A stretch of 29,593 bases of DNA, taken from Candidatus Bipolaricaulota bacterium (GTDB lineage: Bacteria > Bipolaricaulota > Bipolaricaulia > Bipolaricaulales > Bipolaricaulaceae). The stretch lies in the NCBI GenBank assembly GCA_014360945.1, contig JACIWM010000007.1:1-29593 (forward strand), in the 5' to 3' direction. Of this stretch, positions 13,587-21,609 are shown in pieces; the stretch's first letter is position 1, and the number at the start of each line of letters is the position of its first letter. Both the position numbers and the translations under genes were made by a program. Under the pieces are notes generated by a model, which saw only the letters and a list, made by a program, of their open reading frames with translations, made no database searches and had not been told where the DNA came from.

Positions 13587-15988
13587 CCGCCCGGCCCCAC
13601 CACGGTGAGGCCTAGGCGGGCCCACGCCGCCAACGCTACCTCCTTGAGCGCCGCCACCACTTCCAGGCGTCCCATGCCCCCCAAGACTCCCAAAACCTCC
13701 GGCTTAATTTCCACACGGAAACCTTCCGGTGTGGAGAAAGCAAAGCCCCAGTCCACCAGGTTATCTGCGCCATCGAAAAGGAGGTACTTCACAAACTCCA
13801 CGTCTTTAGCCCCCAAAAGCTCTTCATTGCATCCCACGCGAATGTTGTAAGTTGCGCCAAAAGAGGTCAACACCACGGTCGGACCGCGGATCTCCACCCA
13901 GGGCATGGGAGGTTTTCCCAGCCGCGCCAGGTCTTCCACCGGTCCCTTGTACTCCGGCCAGCGCCGCAGAACCAAAACCTTCTCCACCGGTTTCACGAGC
14001 TCCACGTAAAACGGGCCATTGGCCACTAAGAAATGCCCGTAAGCCTCATGGAAACGGGCCAAGGCAGCATACCGTTCCGCAGCTTCTTCTGTGCTCACAT
14101 ATCTTCCGAGGAAATTCGCGTATGGAACGAAGGCTTCTTCCTGAGCGATCTTCAACGTCTCGGCGAGGATGGCCAAGGTCGGCCCGGCAAGGAGGTTAGC
14201 CCACTCGGCTTTCTTCGTTTGGGCCTTGCTTTGGGAAAGGGCGAGCTTCCCCTCCGCCTCGGCTCGAAGGAGGAGGGCCAAAACATGCCAGGGCCCTGGC
14301 CCTGTGTCGTAAAACGGATAGAAAAGGGTGGCCGCTTTGGCCGCAAGCCATTCCGCGTCCAGAACGCGGAGGTCCGTGTAAACCTCCACCACCAGGGGAT
14401 CAAAGCTTTTTACGCAGAGGCTCCGGAAATGGGCCATCAGGTTTTCGTAAGCGGGAACAGCACTCTCATCGTAGACAGGACTTTGTTTCTTGGCCCGGTC
14501 GAAAGCCAGAACGAACCGCAAAAGAAAGTCGGCAGGAGAAAGCCGCGTTCCATCATGCCAGGTTTTCTCCCACAAATCCGAGCGAAAGCGCAGAACAACT
14601 CGGGCGTTAACAGAAAGACCTTGGGGATGAAGTTCTGCCACCGTCAAAAATCGGGCCCCCTCCGGATCCCAATCGACCCAAGCCTCCTTGGGCACGACGA
14701 TTTTCGGCACGGTTCGCACTTCCACCCAATCCATGCTCTTTTGGATGGGCACGCCCTCCGCCACTTCCACCTCCGCCCGAACAAGGTCCACAGGAAGGTA
14801 AAGGCCGTTGTAGGGATGTGGAATAAGGGGCGCGTCACCTACGGCACGAAGCAGGGCTTGGTCATAGATGGTGAAGGAACCGGCCACTGGGTTAAGGGGA
14901 ACGGAAAGGAGGCTGGGTATACCGATCTTCACCGTGTCCCGTGGAGCGGAAATGGTGTGGGCCCAAATTCCCGTGGCAATTCCGGCGGCGAGATCCAGAG
15001 CAAGGTTCAGCTCAGAGGAATGTGGATAACACGCGGAACGCACGGCCAGCCAGACCTGGCCGGAATCCTCCATGGCCATGGCCAAGGCCTGGGCCATGAG
15101 GGCCTCGCGCTCCGCAAGGGACGTGTAATCCCCGCGGGCCAGGCGTTCGGAGACACTTGCCAGTTCCGGGCTGGGCCGCAAATATTGCCAAGGTGGGGTG
15201 GGGAAAACCGGGGTGTAGTTGAGCTGGAAGGTGCTGGCCTCATCCCGCTCGATCAGGGATACCACAAGGGCATTGGTGTAAATGTGCCAGAGGCCTTCCT
15301 CAGGGGGTGCGGAAAGGATGCGTAATGCTTCAGCATAGGTCGCATACGTTCTGGCCACCACAAAGCCGAGGCCTTCCAAAAGTGTGGCCACGTAATCTCC
15401 CACGGCCCGGCGGGCGTCGGTGCGAATAAGCAGGCGTATTTCCACAGGCCTCCCCTGATAAACCCATTTTCCTTTCACGTATTCGGCTCCCAAAGATTCC
15501 AGGACCGCGTAAAGGGCCAGCCGGCCGCGCTCTGGGTCGTGTTGGTAGCGCAATTCCAGGGGGCGCGCGTATTGGGCAAGACGGGCGTAATCCGGAAAGA
15601 CGGGGCGCAGGGGCAAAATCTGAGGGAGTCCGGCGCCGCCCAGAAATTCCTGGACAATGTAGTCCCGGTCCAAAAGCCAGTTCATGGCCTCTCTAGCTCG
15701 TGGGTCCGCGAAGGGGTTGAACCGGCCATCCTGAAAAAGCGGGCCGGCAGGGTTGAAGCTGAGGTGCCAAACGACGTTGTAGGTAGGGAAGCAAAGAACG
15801 TTGGGAGCTTGACGGATCTGCTCGAGGATGGTGGGGTCGGCCACGCCGGCCGCGTAAAAATCGAGGGCCCCGGTGCGGATCATGTCCACAGCCTTGGCTG
15901 CCGTGGGTTCCTCCACGATCACCAGGGTCTCCACGGAAAAAGCAAACCACCCGAAAAGCAGGGATAGACAAAGGCTGGCCCACTTCAT
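13583..15988 (-). CDS. ABC-transporter family 5 substrate-binding protein, large and apparently permuted
   Basis: An 801-residue exported protein with a signal peptide (residues 1-19, ATG 15988). Blocks typical of peptide/nickel-binding SBP_bac_5 proteins are present but in unusual order. Near the N-terminus stands GALDFYAAGVADPTI and then FADPRAREAMNWLLDRDYIV (93-112), normally found well into the second half of the family, followed by the ALYAVLESLGAEYVKGKW region. The usual N-terminal signature WHDGTRLSPADFLLRF appears only at 477-492, followed by GHFLVANGPFYVEL (651-664). Known family members bind oligopeptides or sugars outside the membrane; no permease or ATPase genes are adjacent. It lies 18 bases after the YjbQ gene. 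The ligand cannot be predicted. Confidence 0.82.
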   Translation of the reverse strand: MKWASLCLSLLFGWFAFSVETLVIVEEPTAAKAVDMIRTGALDFYAAGVADPTILEQIRQAPNVLCFPTYNVVWHLSFNPAGPLFQDGRFNPFADPRAREAMNWLLDRDYIVQEFLGGAGLPQILPLRPVFPDYARLAQYARPLELRYQHDPERGRLALYAVLESLGAEYVKGKWVYQGRPVEIRLLIRTDARRAVGDYVATLLEGLGFVVARTYATYAEALRILSAPPEEGLWHIYTNALVVSLIERDEASTFQLNYTPVFPTPPWQYLRPSPELASVSERLARGDYTSLAEREALMAQALAMAMEDSGQVWLAVRSACYPHSSELNLALDLAAGIATGIWAHTISAPRDTVKIGIPSLLSVPLNPVAGSFTIYDQALLRAVGDAPLIPHPYNGLYLPVDLVRAEVEVAEGVPIQKSMDWVEVRTVPKIVVPKEAWVDWDPEGARFLTVAELHPQGLSVNARVVLRFRSDLWEKTWHDGTRLSPADFLLRFVLAFDRAKKQSPVYDESAVPAYENLMAHFRSLCVKSFDPLVVEVYTDLRVLDAEWLAAKAATLFYPFYDTGPGPWHVLALLLRAEAEGKLALSQSKAQTKKAEWANLLAGPTLAILAETLKIAQEEAFVPYANFLGRYVSTEEAAERYAALARFHEAYGHFLVANGPFYVELVKPVEKVLVLRRWPEYKGPVEDLARLGKPPMPWVEIRGPTVVLTSFGATYNIRVGCNEELLGAKDVEFVKYLLFDGADNLVDWGFAFSTPEGFRVEIKPEVLGVLGGMGRLEVVAALKEVALAAWARLGLTVVGPGG

Positions 15989-16006
15989 CCCTCATCCACC
16001 CCCGTC

Positions 16007-16378
16007 TTAGCTTCCCACAAACACGTAAACCACCCGGTCCTTGGGGCCATCGAACTCGTAGAAGTAAATCCGCTGGTCCTCGCCCAGAACCATTTTTCCG
16101 TCCACCACCACTCCTACCTCGGTGGGCGCCACCAACGCGGCTTTCGTGTATTCCGGGGCGATCCGATCGGGGTTCACCGCGTCCAGCATCTCATCGAGTT
16201 TTGGGGCCTCCTCCTCGTTCAAGGCGCGGTGGATGCTCACCGCCGCAGCGTCATGGGGAACGTAAATGATGACGAATCCCTCCCGCACCCCGGACGCTCG
16301 GATCACCCGCTGGACTTCGTCCGTGATATCGAGGGCCTCCTCTTGTTTTCCGGTCTTGATGGGAATTTTGGCGATCAT
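16007..16378 (-). CDS. YjbQ/UPF0047 family protein, shortened
   Basis: A 123-residue protein starting at ATG 16378 behind a strong Shine-Dalgarno (AAAAGGAGGGGG). Blocks TDEVQRVIRASGVREGFVII, YVPHDAAAVSIH and GEDQRIYFYEFDGPKDRVV match the YjbQ fold, whose members have been linked to thiamin-phosphate-synthase activity. Typical YjbQ proteins are about 130-140 residues and contain a histidine-rich HxxGNxxAH segment in the middle. Here that stretch reads NPDRIAPEYTKAAL with no histidine, and the HTTAG motif reads HDAAA. The usual active site is therefore largely absent, and the protein may have another role. It is probably cotranscribed with the downstream substrate-binding protein. Confidence 0.8.
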   Translation of the reverse strand: MIAKIPIKTGKQEEALDITDEVQRVIRASGVREGFVIIYVPHDAAAVSIHRALNEEEAPKLDEMLDAVNPDRIAPEYTKAALVAPTEVGVVVDGKMVLGEDQRIYFYEFDGPKDRVVYVFVGS

Positions 16379-16533
16379 ACCCCCTCCTTTTCCGGGGATT
16401 TTATCCCTGGCCGGAACGAGGGCCACGTTGCGCCGGGTCAACCCCTGGCTAAAATACCCTTTTGGAAGTAGCTCAGCAGAAAACTTTAGGGCCTTTTCCA
16501 AAAGCCCTTCTGAGCTTTTTCCGGTGAAAAGCC

Positions 16534-17067
16534 ATGAAAGTGAGGGTTGCTGTGTTTGTGGACGTGCAAAACGTTCAGGAAACGTTTGAGCGCCAAGGGT
16601 ACGAGGTGCGCTACGACGCCCTCAAGGACTATATTCTCACGCAATTTGGGCTCGATGAGCGGGAGGTGAAGTTCCTCGCGTTCGTGCCGTATCGGCGCGA
16701 GGACGAGCGCCGCATCCGCCTCATCGACGCCCTCTCGTTCATGGGCTTTCGGGTCATCACCAAACCGGTGCGGGAGCACCCCGATGGTGGGCTCAAGGCC
16801 AACATGGATACGGAGATGGTGCTGGAGGCCATGGAGCTGGCCTCGTTTGTGGAGGAGTTCATCCTCGTCACCGGGGACTCGGACTTCGTGCCCCTTGTGG
16901 ACTATCTCAGCCGACATGGAAAGCGCGTGACTTTGTTAGGGCCAGGCCGGGGTTCCACCTCGGTGGAGCTCATCCGTGCCACCGACCACTTCCAGAACAT
17001 CGACGAGATCCCTGGGGTTTTGGTGCCGCGGCACATGCCGGAGGGCGCGGGCGCCCTCGGACGCTAA
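16534..17067 (+). CDS. NYN-domain (LabA/DUF88) predicted ribonuclease
   Basis: A 177-residue protein of the PIN-like NYN superfamily. The conserved acidic set is visible: FVDVQNVQ (Asp10, Asn13), KANMDTEMVLEAM (Asp92) and LVTGDSDFVPLVDYL (Asp115, Asp117). These form a metal-dependent nuclease centre in relatives that act on RNA. The start is ATG 16534 with a weak GGTGA seven bases before it. The C-terminal tail after RATDHFQNIDEI is short and shows no extra OST-HTH domain. Its last four bases overlap the convergent ZIP transporter gene. The RNA target is unknown. Confidence 0.9.
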   Translation: MKVRVAVFVDVQNVQETFERQGYEVRYDALKDYILTQFGLDEREVKFLAFVPYRREDERRIRLIDALSFMGFRVITKPVREHPDGGLKANMDTEMVLEAMELASFVEEFILVTGDSDFVPLVDYLSRHGKRVTLLGPGRGSTSVELIRATDHFQNIDEIPGVLVPRHMPEGAGALGR

Positions 17068-17834
17068 GTCAGGGCCACGTCCAAGGCGAGCATCACCACC
17101 GCTCCCAAAAGGAAGCCCAGGGTGGCCAGGCGCTCCCGCCCCTGGCGGTGGGTCTCGGGGATGATCTCGTCGAAGATCACGTAGAGCATGGCCCCGGCGG
17201 CAAAACCCATGGCGTAGGGAAGGAGGGGCCGGGCCAGCCCCACGGCCACGGCCCCCAATATCGCTAACGGAATTTCCACCAAACCCGCGCGAATTCCCAC
17301 TATCCCGGCATAAAAGGTGCTACCCATCCCGGCGCTGAGGGCGCTCGCGGCCACGGCCAGCCCCTCGGGAATGTTCTGGAGCCCAATGGCCAGGGTGAGC
17401 TGAAGCCCGCGGGCGAGATCCCCTGAACCCAACCCCACCCCCACCGCCAGGCCCTCCGGCATGTTGTGCAAGGTGATGGCCAAAATGAAAAGCCAAACGG
17501 CACGGATTCTTTCCCCGTGTATCCCTTCCCGCCCGCGCTCCAAGTGCAAATGGGGAACGACTCTGTCCACCACGGTGAGAAACACGGCGCCCAGGGCGAT
17601 CCCCGCCACCACCGGGCCGAGGCCTCCGGCCTCAATCCCGGGAAGGATGAGGCTGGTGAAGCTTGCGCTGAGCATGACCCCTGCGGCGAACCCGAGCATG
17701 GTGTTCACCACCCGCGCCGGCGGCCGCGGCCAAAGGAAGACGGAAAGAGCACCAATGGTGTTGAGGAAGGTGATGGCCAACCCCCCGAAAAGCCCTAAAA
17801 CCCACGGTGACAGCGCTTCTCCCCAGAAAACCAC
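17064..17834 (-). CDS. ZIP-family divalent metal transporter
   Basis: A 256-residue membrane protein with about eight hydrophobic helices. The two metal-site helices carry LHNMPEGLAVGVGLG (helix IV) and LQNIPEGLAVAASAL (helix V), the double NxPEG pattern diagnostic of ZIP transporters. A third acidic motif FDEIIPETHRQG is near the C-terminus. A histidine-containing loop (PHLHLERG) lies between helices III and IV. It imports zinc or a related divalent metal into the cytoplasm. The start is GTG 17834 with a weak AAGGGGC upstream. The convergent NYN gene shares the CTAA at 17064-17067 as its own stop. Confidence 0.93.
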   Translation of the reverse strand: MVFWGEALSPWVLGLFGGLAITFLNTIGALSVFLWPRPPARVVNTMLGFAAGVMLSASFTSLILPGIEAGGLGPVVAGIALGAVFLTVVDRVVPHLHLERGREGIHGERIRAVWLFILAITLHNMPEGLAVGVGLGSGDLARGLQLTLAIGLQNIPEGLAVAASALSAGMGSTFYAGIVGIRAGLVEIPLAILGAVAVGLARPLLPYAMGFAAGAMLYVIFDEIIPETHRQGRERLATLGFLLGAVVMLALDVALT

Positions 17835-17882
17835 GGGTGCCCCTTGCCCGTCCCAGTTTAGCCCAGGGGAACATTCGGCGCC

Positions 17883-17888
17883 TATAAT
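17883..17888 (+). promoter_or_regulatory. Consensus -10 box for leaderless nfeD transcript
   Basis: A perfect TATAAT (17883-17888) lies 6 bases before the nfeD ATG at 17895, with no Shine-Dalgarno between, so transcription would start at or next to the start codon. No good -35 hexamer is seen at 16-18 bases. Confidence 0.55.
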
Positions 17889-17894
17889 AGAGCG

Positions 17895-19226
17895 ATGAGG
17901 TTCAAAGCGCTTGCGTTTTTCCTGGTGGTTTTGGCCTTAGCGGGGGCGGGTCAGGAGGTCTGGCTCCTCAATGTGGAGGGGGAGATCGGCCGGGGCATGG
18001 TTTCCTATTTGCAGAAGGGCCTGGCCGATGCGGAGAAAGCCGGTGCGGCCGCGGTCATTCTGGAATTCGCCACGCCCGGAGGGTTGCTCGACGCCGCCCA
18101 AGCCTGCCGGGATCTCATCTTACAGGCCAAGGTGAGGACCATCGCTTATGTGAACCGCGAAGCCTATTCCGCTGGAGCCCTTTTGGCCATCGCTTGCGAA
18201 GAGATTTACTTTGCGCCGGGCGGGGTGATGGGCGCAGCCACCCCCGTCTATTTCGATCCCCAAGGCCGCATGGAGGAAGCGCCGGAGAAGATCGTGTCCG
18301 CGGTGCGGGCTCTTTTCCGGGCCACCGCGGAGGTCCGCGGCCGCGATCCCAAGGTGGCCGAGGCCATGGTGGACAAGGACGTGGAGATCCCCGGCCTTGT
18401 GGAGCGGGGAAAACTTCTCACCCTCACGGCAAAAACCGCGGCGGAATGGGGTTATTCCAAAGGGGAGGCAGCGTCCTTGACCGAAGTTTTGGAAAAAACC
18501 GGGCTTTCCGGCGCGGTGGTGCGTGCCTTTTCCTACCGCTGGACGGATTGGTTCGTGGATGCCCTCACCAACCCTTGGGTTGCCGCCCTTCTCATCGCCG
18601 TGGGCGCCCTCGGGATCTTGGTGGAAATGTTCACCCCGGGATTCGGAGTCCCCGGAACCTTGGGCCTGGCCTCCCTGGCCCTGTTCTTCTGGGCCCATTA
18701 TCTTGCGGGCCTTGCTGGTTGGGAATCCTTGGTATTCTTCATCGCCGGAATCATTGCCATACTTTTTGAGGTCTTCGTTTTCACCGCAACAGACTTTGGC
18801 ATCGCCGGGATCATCGGGCTCATTCTCATCGGGCTTGGGTTCTACACGGCGATGACCGGGCCATTGACCCAGCCGGATCAGGCCCTGCGGGCCATGGGCG
18901 CGGTGGCGCTGGCCTTGGTCGCAAGCCTTGCAGGCTTTGCCGCTTTCCTCACCTGGGTTCCTAAGTCCCGGCTCCGTCTGGGCGGGGTTATTTTGAAATC
19001 GGCCATTGAGGAGCGGGCCGTGGGGAAACTCGCGTCTGAGCCCAGCCCCTACGTGGGAAAGCGGGGAAAGGCCCTGACCGATCTCCATCCCGTGGGGAAA
19101 GCGGAGTTCGAGGGGGAACAATTGGACGTGGTGGCGGAGGAGGGGTTCATTCCCAAGGGAAGCGCAGTGGAGATCGTGCGCGACGAGGGGTACCGCAAAG
19201 TGGTGCAGAAGGCGAAGGAGGGGTGA
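17895..19226 (+). CDS. NfeD-family membrane serine protease (ClpP-class)
   Basis: A 443-residue long-form NfeD protein. A signal peptide (residues 1-19) is followed by a ClpP/SppA-like protease domain with EFATPGGLLDAA and REAYSAGALLAIACEEIYFAPG. Ser92 is the likely nucleophile and Lys132 the partner, giving nearly the same spacing (40 residues) as the Ser-Lys dyad of the Pyrococcus 1510-N protease. Several transmembrane helices (about residues 222-355) follow, with MFTPGFGVPGTLGLASL, and then a C-terminal OB-fold NfeD domain (GKRGKALTDLHPVGKAEFEG). It acts at the cytoplasmic membrane with the flotillin encoded one base downstream. Confidence 0.93.
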   Translation: MRFKALAFFLVVLALAGAGQEVWLLNVEGEIGRGMVSYLQKGLADAEKAGAAAVILEFATPGGLLDAAQACRDLILQAKVRTIAYVNREAYSAGALLAIACEEIYFAPGGVMGAATPVYFDPQGRMEEAPEKIVSAVRALFRATAEVRGRDPKVAEAMVDKDVEIPGLVERGKLLTLTAKTAAEWGYSKGEAASLTEVLEKTGLSGAVVRAFSYRWTDWFVDALTNPWVAALLIAVGALGILVEMFTPGFGVPGTLGLASLALFFWAHYLAGLAGWESLVFFIAGIIAILFEVFVFTATDFGIAGIIGLILIGLGFYTAMTGPLTQPDQALRAMGAVALALVASLAGFAAFLTWVPKSRLRLGGVILKSAIEERAVGKLASEPSPYVGKRGKALTDLHPVGKAEFEGEQLDVVAEEGFIPKGSAVEIVRDEGYRKVVQKAKEG

Positions 19227-19227
19227 A

Positions 19228-20232
19228 ATGTGGATCCTGTGGATCGTTGTGGGAATTTTGGCCTTCGTGGCCTTGAACATTTTCTTCTACTTTGTCCCGG
19301 TGGGGCTATGGATCTCCGCCCTGGCCGCGGGAGTTCCCGTGGGGCCGCTCACCTTCATCGGGATGCGCCTGAGAAAGGTCAATCCCCACCGAGTAATCAA
19401 CCCCATGATCGCCGCGTGGAAGGCAGGGATAAAGCTTTCCGTCTCGGAACTGGAGGCCCATTATCTTGCCGGCGGGAACGTGGAGCGGGTGGTGCGGGCC
19501 CTTATCTCCGCGGACAAAGCGGGGATCCCCCTCACGTTCAAACGGGCCGCGGCCATTGATCTTGCCGGCCGGGATGTTTACGACGCCGTGGCCATGTCCG
19601 TGAACCCGCGAGTTATCCAAACCCCGAAAGTTTCGGCCGTGGCCAAGGATGGGATCGAGCTCATGGCCATCGCCCGGGTGACCGTGCGGGCCAACCTCGA
19701 CCGTCTTGTGGGCGGGGCCACGGAGGAGACGGTCATCGCCCGGGTAGGAGAAGGGATCGTCTCCGCCATCGGCTCGGCCAATTCCTACAAGGAAGTGCTG
19801 GAAAACCCTGATTCCATCTCCAAGCTCGTCCTCTCCAAGGGACTCGATGCCGGGACGGCCTTCGAGATCCTGTCCATTGACATCGCCGATATCGACGTGG
19901 GCCGGAACATTGGAGCCGAGCTTCAGGCCGCCCAGGCCGAGGCGGATCTCAAGGTGGCGCGGGCTCAAGCGGAGGTGCGACGGGCTCAGGCTGTGGCTCG
20001 GGAACAGGAGATGAAAGCCCTGGTCTGGGAGCGCCGGGCAGCCGTGGTGGAAGCCGAAGCGGAGATCCCCCGCGCCATCGCCGAGGCCTTCCGCAAAGGG
20101 CAGCTCGGGATCATGGACTACTACCGGTTGCGCAATATTCAAGCCGATACTCAAATGCGGGAGCGCCTGGCCCGGGAGGAAGGTTTTGCCCCGGAAGAGC
20201 GGCCTGAACATGGCCAGGGAGCGATGCCATGA
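19228..20232 (+). CDS. floA: Flotillin-like protein FloA
   Basis: A 334-residue membrane-associated scaffold of lipid microdomains. A hydrophobic hairpin at the N-terminus (residues 1-50) is followed by NPMIAAWKAGI, the ADKAGIPLTFKRAAAIDLAGRD region, an SPFH-type domain (PKVSAVAKDGIELMAIARVTVRANLDRLVGGATEETVIARVGEGIV) and a charged coiled coil (about 235-300) rich in AEADLKVARAQAEVRRAQ. It matches the YqfA/FloA family over its full length. ATG 19228 starts one base after the nfeD stop. The nfeD-floA pair is conserved in many bacteria. Confidence 0.95.
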   Translation: MWILWIVVGILAFVALNIFFYFVPVGLWISALAAGVPVGPLTFIGMRLRKVNPHRVINPMIAAWKAGIKLSVSELEAHYLAGGNVERVVRALISADKAGIPLTFKRAAAIDLAGRDVYDAVAMSVNPRVIQTPKVSAVAKDGIELMAIARVTVRANLDRLVGGATEETVIARVGEGIVSAIGSANSYKEVLENPDSISKLVLSKGLDAGTAFEILSIDIADIDVGRNIGAELQAAQAEADLKVARAQAEVRRAQAVAREQEMKALVWERRAAVVEAEAEIPRAIAEAFRKGQLGIMDYYRLRNIQADTQMRERLAREEGFAPEERPEHGQGAMP

Positions 20233-20351
20233 CCCTGGAAAAGGAGCTTCGGGAGATCCTCAAGAGAAACCCCGGGCTTGCCATCATCCTCGCCGAGATC
20301 CTTTCCCCGCCGCCCAGCATTTCCACACTGCCTCGGCCGTGGGAGACCTGA
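20229..20351 (+). CDS. 40-residue small protein, unknown
   Basis: A 40-codon frame begins with an ATGA overlap on the floA stop and ends 13 bases into the following DUF167 gene. The peptide MTLEKELREILKRNPG continues with a hydrophobic LAIILAEILSPPPSI segment and a short polar tail, suggesting an amphipathic helix that could lie on the membrane. Codons end mostly in G or C like the neighbours. I do not recognise a family. The tight coupling on both sides argues for a translated gene, but a leader or spacer frame cannot be excluded. Confidence 0.5.
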   Translation: MTLEKELREILKRNPGLAIILAEILSPPPSISTLPRPWET

Positions 20352-20638
20352 CGAAACCGATTTTTCGCGAGGTCCCGGGCGGGGTGGAACTTGAAGTTTG
20401 GGTGCAGCCGGGGGCGATCCGCTCGGAGATCGTTGGATTTCACGGGGAGGCGCTGAAGATCAGGGTCGCCGCCCAGGCCCGCGAAGGCCGGGCCAATCAG
20501 GCCCTGGTGGAATTCCTCGCCGACGTCTTCGGTCTACCAAGGTCCCAAATCTCCATCGTTCACGGCGAGAAGACGCGCAAGAAAACGGTGCTCATCCGAG
20601 GCCTAAGTTTGGAAGAGGCGAGGCGAAGGCTCGGCTAA
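20339..20638 (+). CDS. DUF167 / YggU-family protein
   Basis: A 99-residue protein with the complete DUF167 pattern: ELEVWVQPGAIRSEIVGFHGEALKIRVAAQAREGRANQALVEFLAD, then GLPRSQISIVHGEKTRKKTVLI. The family forms a small alpha/beta fold and has no established function, although it often neighbours membrane (YggT) or envelope genes. GTG 20339 is the likely start; no ATG exists in frame after the upstream stop region and no Shine-Dalgarno is seen, which suggests translational coupling. Its TAA stop overlaps the lepB TAG stop on the other strand. Confidence 0.85.
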   Translation: MGDLTKPIFREVPGGVELEVWVQPGAIRSEIVGFHGEALKIRVAAQAREGRANQALVEFLADVFGLPRSQISIVHGEKTRKKTVLIRGLSLEEARRRLG

Positions 20639-21609
20639 AACAAGCTGCTCCAAAAATATCCGTTCATCGGGCCGAAGCGGGAGAAGGGCCAGACCCGGAA
20701 GAACGGGCAGCCGATGAACTCCTCCACGGGCACGAACCCCCAGTAGCGGGAATCGTAGGAGTTGAGGGTGTTGTCGCCTAAAACGAAATAGTGGCCCGGG
20801 GGAACCAGAGTGGGTTCAACGCCGTAGCGGATGCCCATCCCCGTGCGGGCATAGGTCATATGCGCAAAGATCGGGGAGGGCTCGCCATTGATGTAGATTT
20901 TCCCGCCTGGTGCGATCTGGACAGTCTCGCCGCCCACGGCCACCAGCCGCTTCACATACCGGGCGCGCCGGGCTTTATAGTCAATTCCCAAATCCCCAAG
21001 GTTTTTCGCGCCCGGGGGAACCTCCACCCAAGTCTCCACCACCTGGGCCTCTTGAGCCGTGATCTGGCGAAGGACGGTGAATTTCAGGGAGCCACCCTGA
21101 GCCGCGGTGATACGGCGGGAGAGGGTGATCAGGGAGGGCACAGGTTCCCCGCCAACACCGATATCCCAGCGCCCAGGAGCGACGATGTAATCGCCCGCCT
21201 GAAGGCCGGCCTGCGCCGCTGGGCTTCCAGGCTTAACTTGGGTTATGCGCAGCTCCTCCAAAAACCAAAACACCACGATGCTTCCCGGAGTGGGCTGACG
21301 GAAGTGGTAGGAGAGGATATCCACGAAGAACGAGTCGCCGGGAATGATGGCGGGGATCATGGACCCGGTGGGGACAGTCATGCGCACCGTGACGAAGGTT
21401 ATGATGAGCCAAAAGAGGACCCCGACCTCAACGATGGTCTCGACCCAGCCGATGACGCGCTCGGTTTTTGGCGAGAGCTTATAGCGGCGGCGCAGAAGGC
21501 GCACAGCCCAAGGCGGCTTCTTTTGCCGGCGCCGGCGGCGCTCCCAATACCACCGCCAAACCCGCACCGGCCAAGAAGCCTGCTTCTCCCGGGTGCGCCC
21601 AGCTCTCAT
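20635..21609 (-). CDS. lepB: Signal peptidase I with inserted PDZ domain
   Basis: A 324-residue type I signal peptidase that removes signal peptides outside the cytoplasmic membrane. A basic N-terminal tail (to residue 50) precedes one transmembrane helix (about 57-76). Box B is VPTGSMIPAIIPGDSFFVD (catalytic Ser83), box C is GSIVVFWFLEE, box D is RYVKRLVAVGGE (catalytic Lys220) and box E is VLGDNTLNSYDSRYWG. Between boxes C and D lies about 80 extra residues with PDZ features: ITQVKPGSPAAQAGLQAGDY, then SLITLSRRITAAQGGSLKFTVLR. ATG 21609 overlaps the rplS stop as ATGA, so translation is coupled. Gene order rplS-lepB is common in bacteria. Confidence 0.93.
   Translation of the reverse strand: MRAGRTREKQASWPVRVWRWYWERRRRRQKKPPWAVRLLRRRYKLSPKTERVIGWVETIVEVGVLFWLIITFVTVRMTVPTGSMIPAIIPGDSFFVDILSYHFRQPTPGSIVVFWFLEELRITQVKPGSPAAQAGLQAGDYIVAPGRWDIGVGGEPVPSLITLSRRITAAQGGSLKFTVLRQITAQEAQVVETWVEVPPGAKNLGDLGIDYKARRARYVKRLVAVGGETVQIAPGGKIYINGEPSPIFAHMTYARTGMGIRYGVEPTLVPPGHYFVLGDNTLNSYDSRYWGFVPVEEFIGCPFFRVWPFSRFGPMNGYFWSSLF

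Noticed and set aside
14033..15325. 430-codon open frame opposite the substrate-binding protein gene
   Set aside because: The peptide is compositionally odd, lacks motifs or a ribosome site, and lies fully antisense to a gene with clear family signatures.
16436..16441. TTGACC on the minus strand as -35 for the YjbQ gene
   Set aside because: No acceptable -10 lies 16-18 bases downstream; TAAAAT nearer the gene has a poor -35 of its own.
16428..16455. Promoter TTGCGC-N16-TAAAAT for the NYN gene
   Set aside because: The -10 is good, but the -35 matches only 3 of 6 and the leader would be over 70 bases; the evidence is too thin to list.
18120..20211. Long minus-strand frames opposite nfeD and floA (386 and 301 codons)
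   Set aside because: They are histidine- and glycine-rich shadows without motifs; nfeD and floA on the plus strand are unambiguous.
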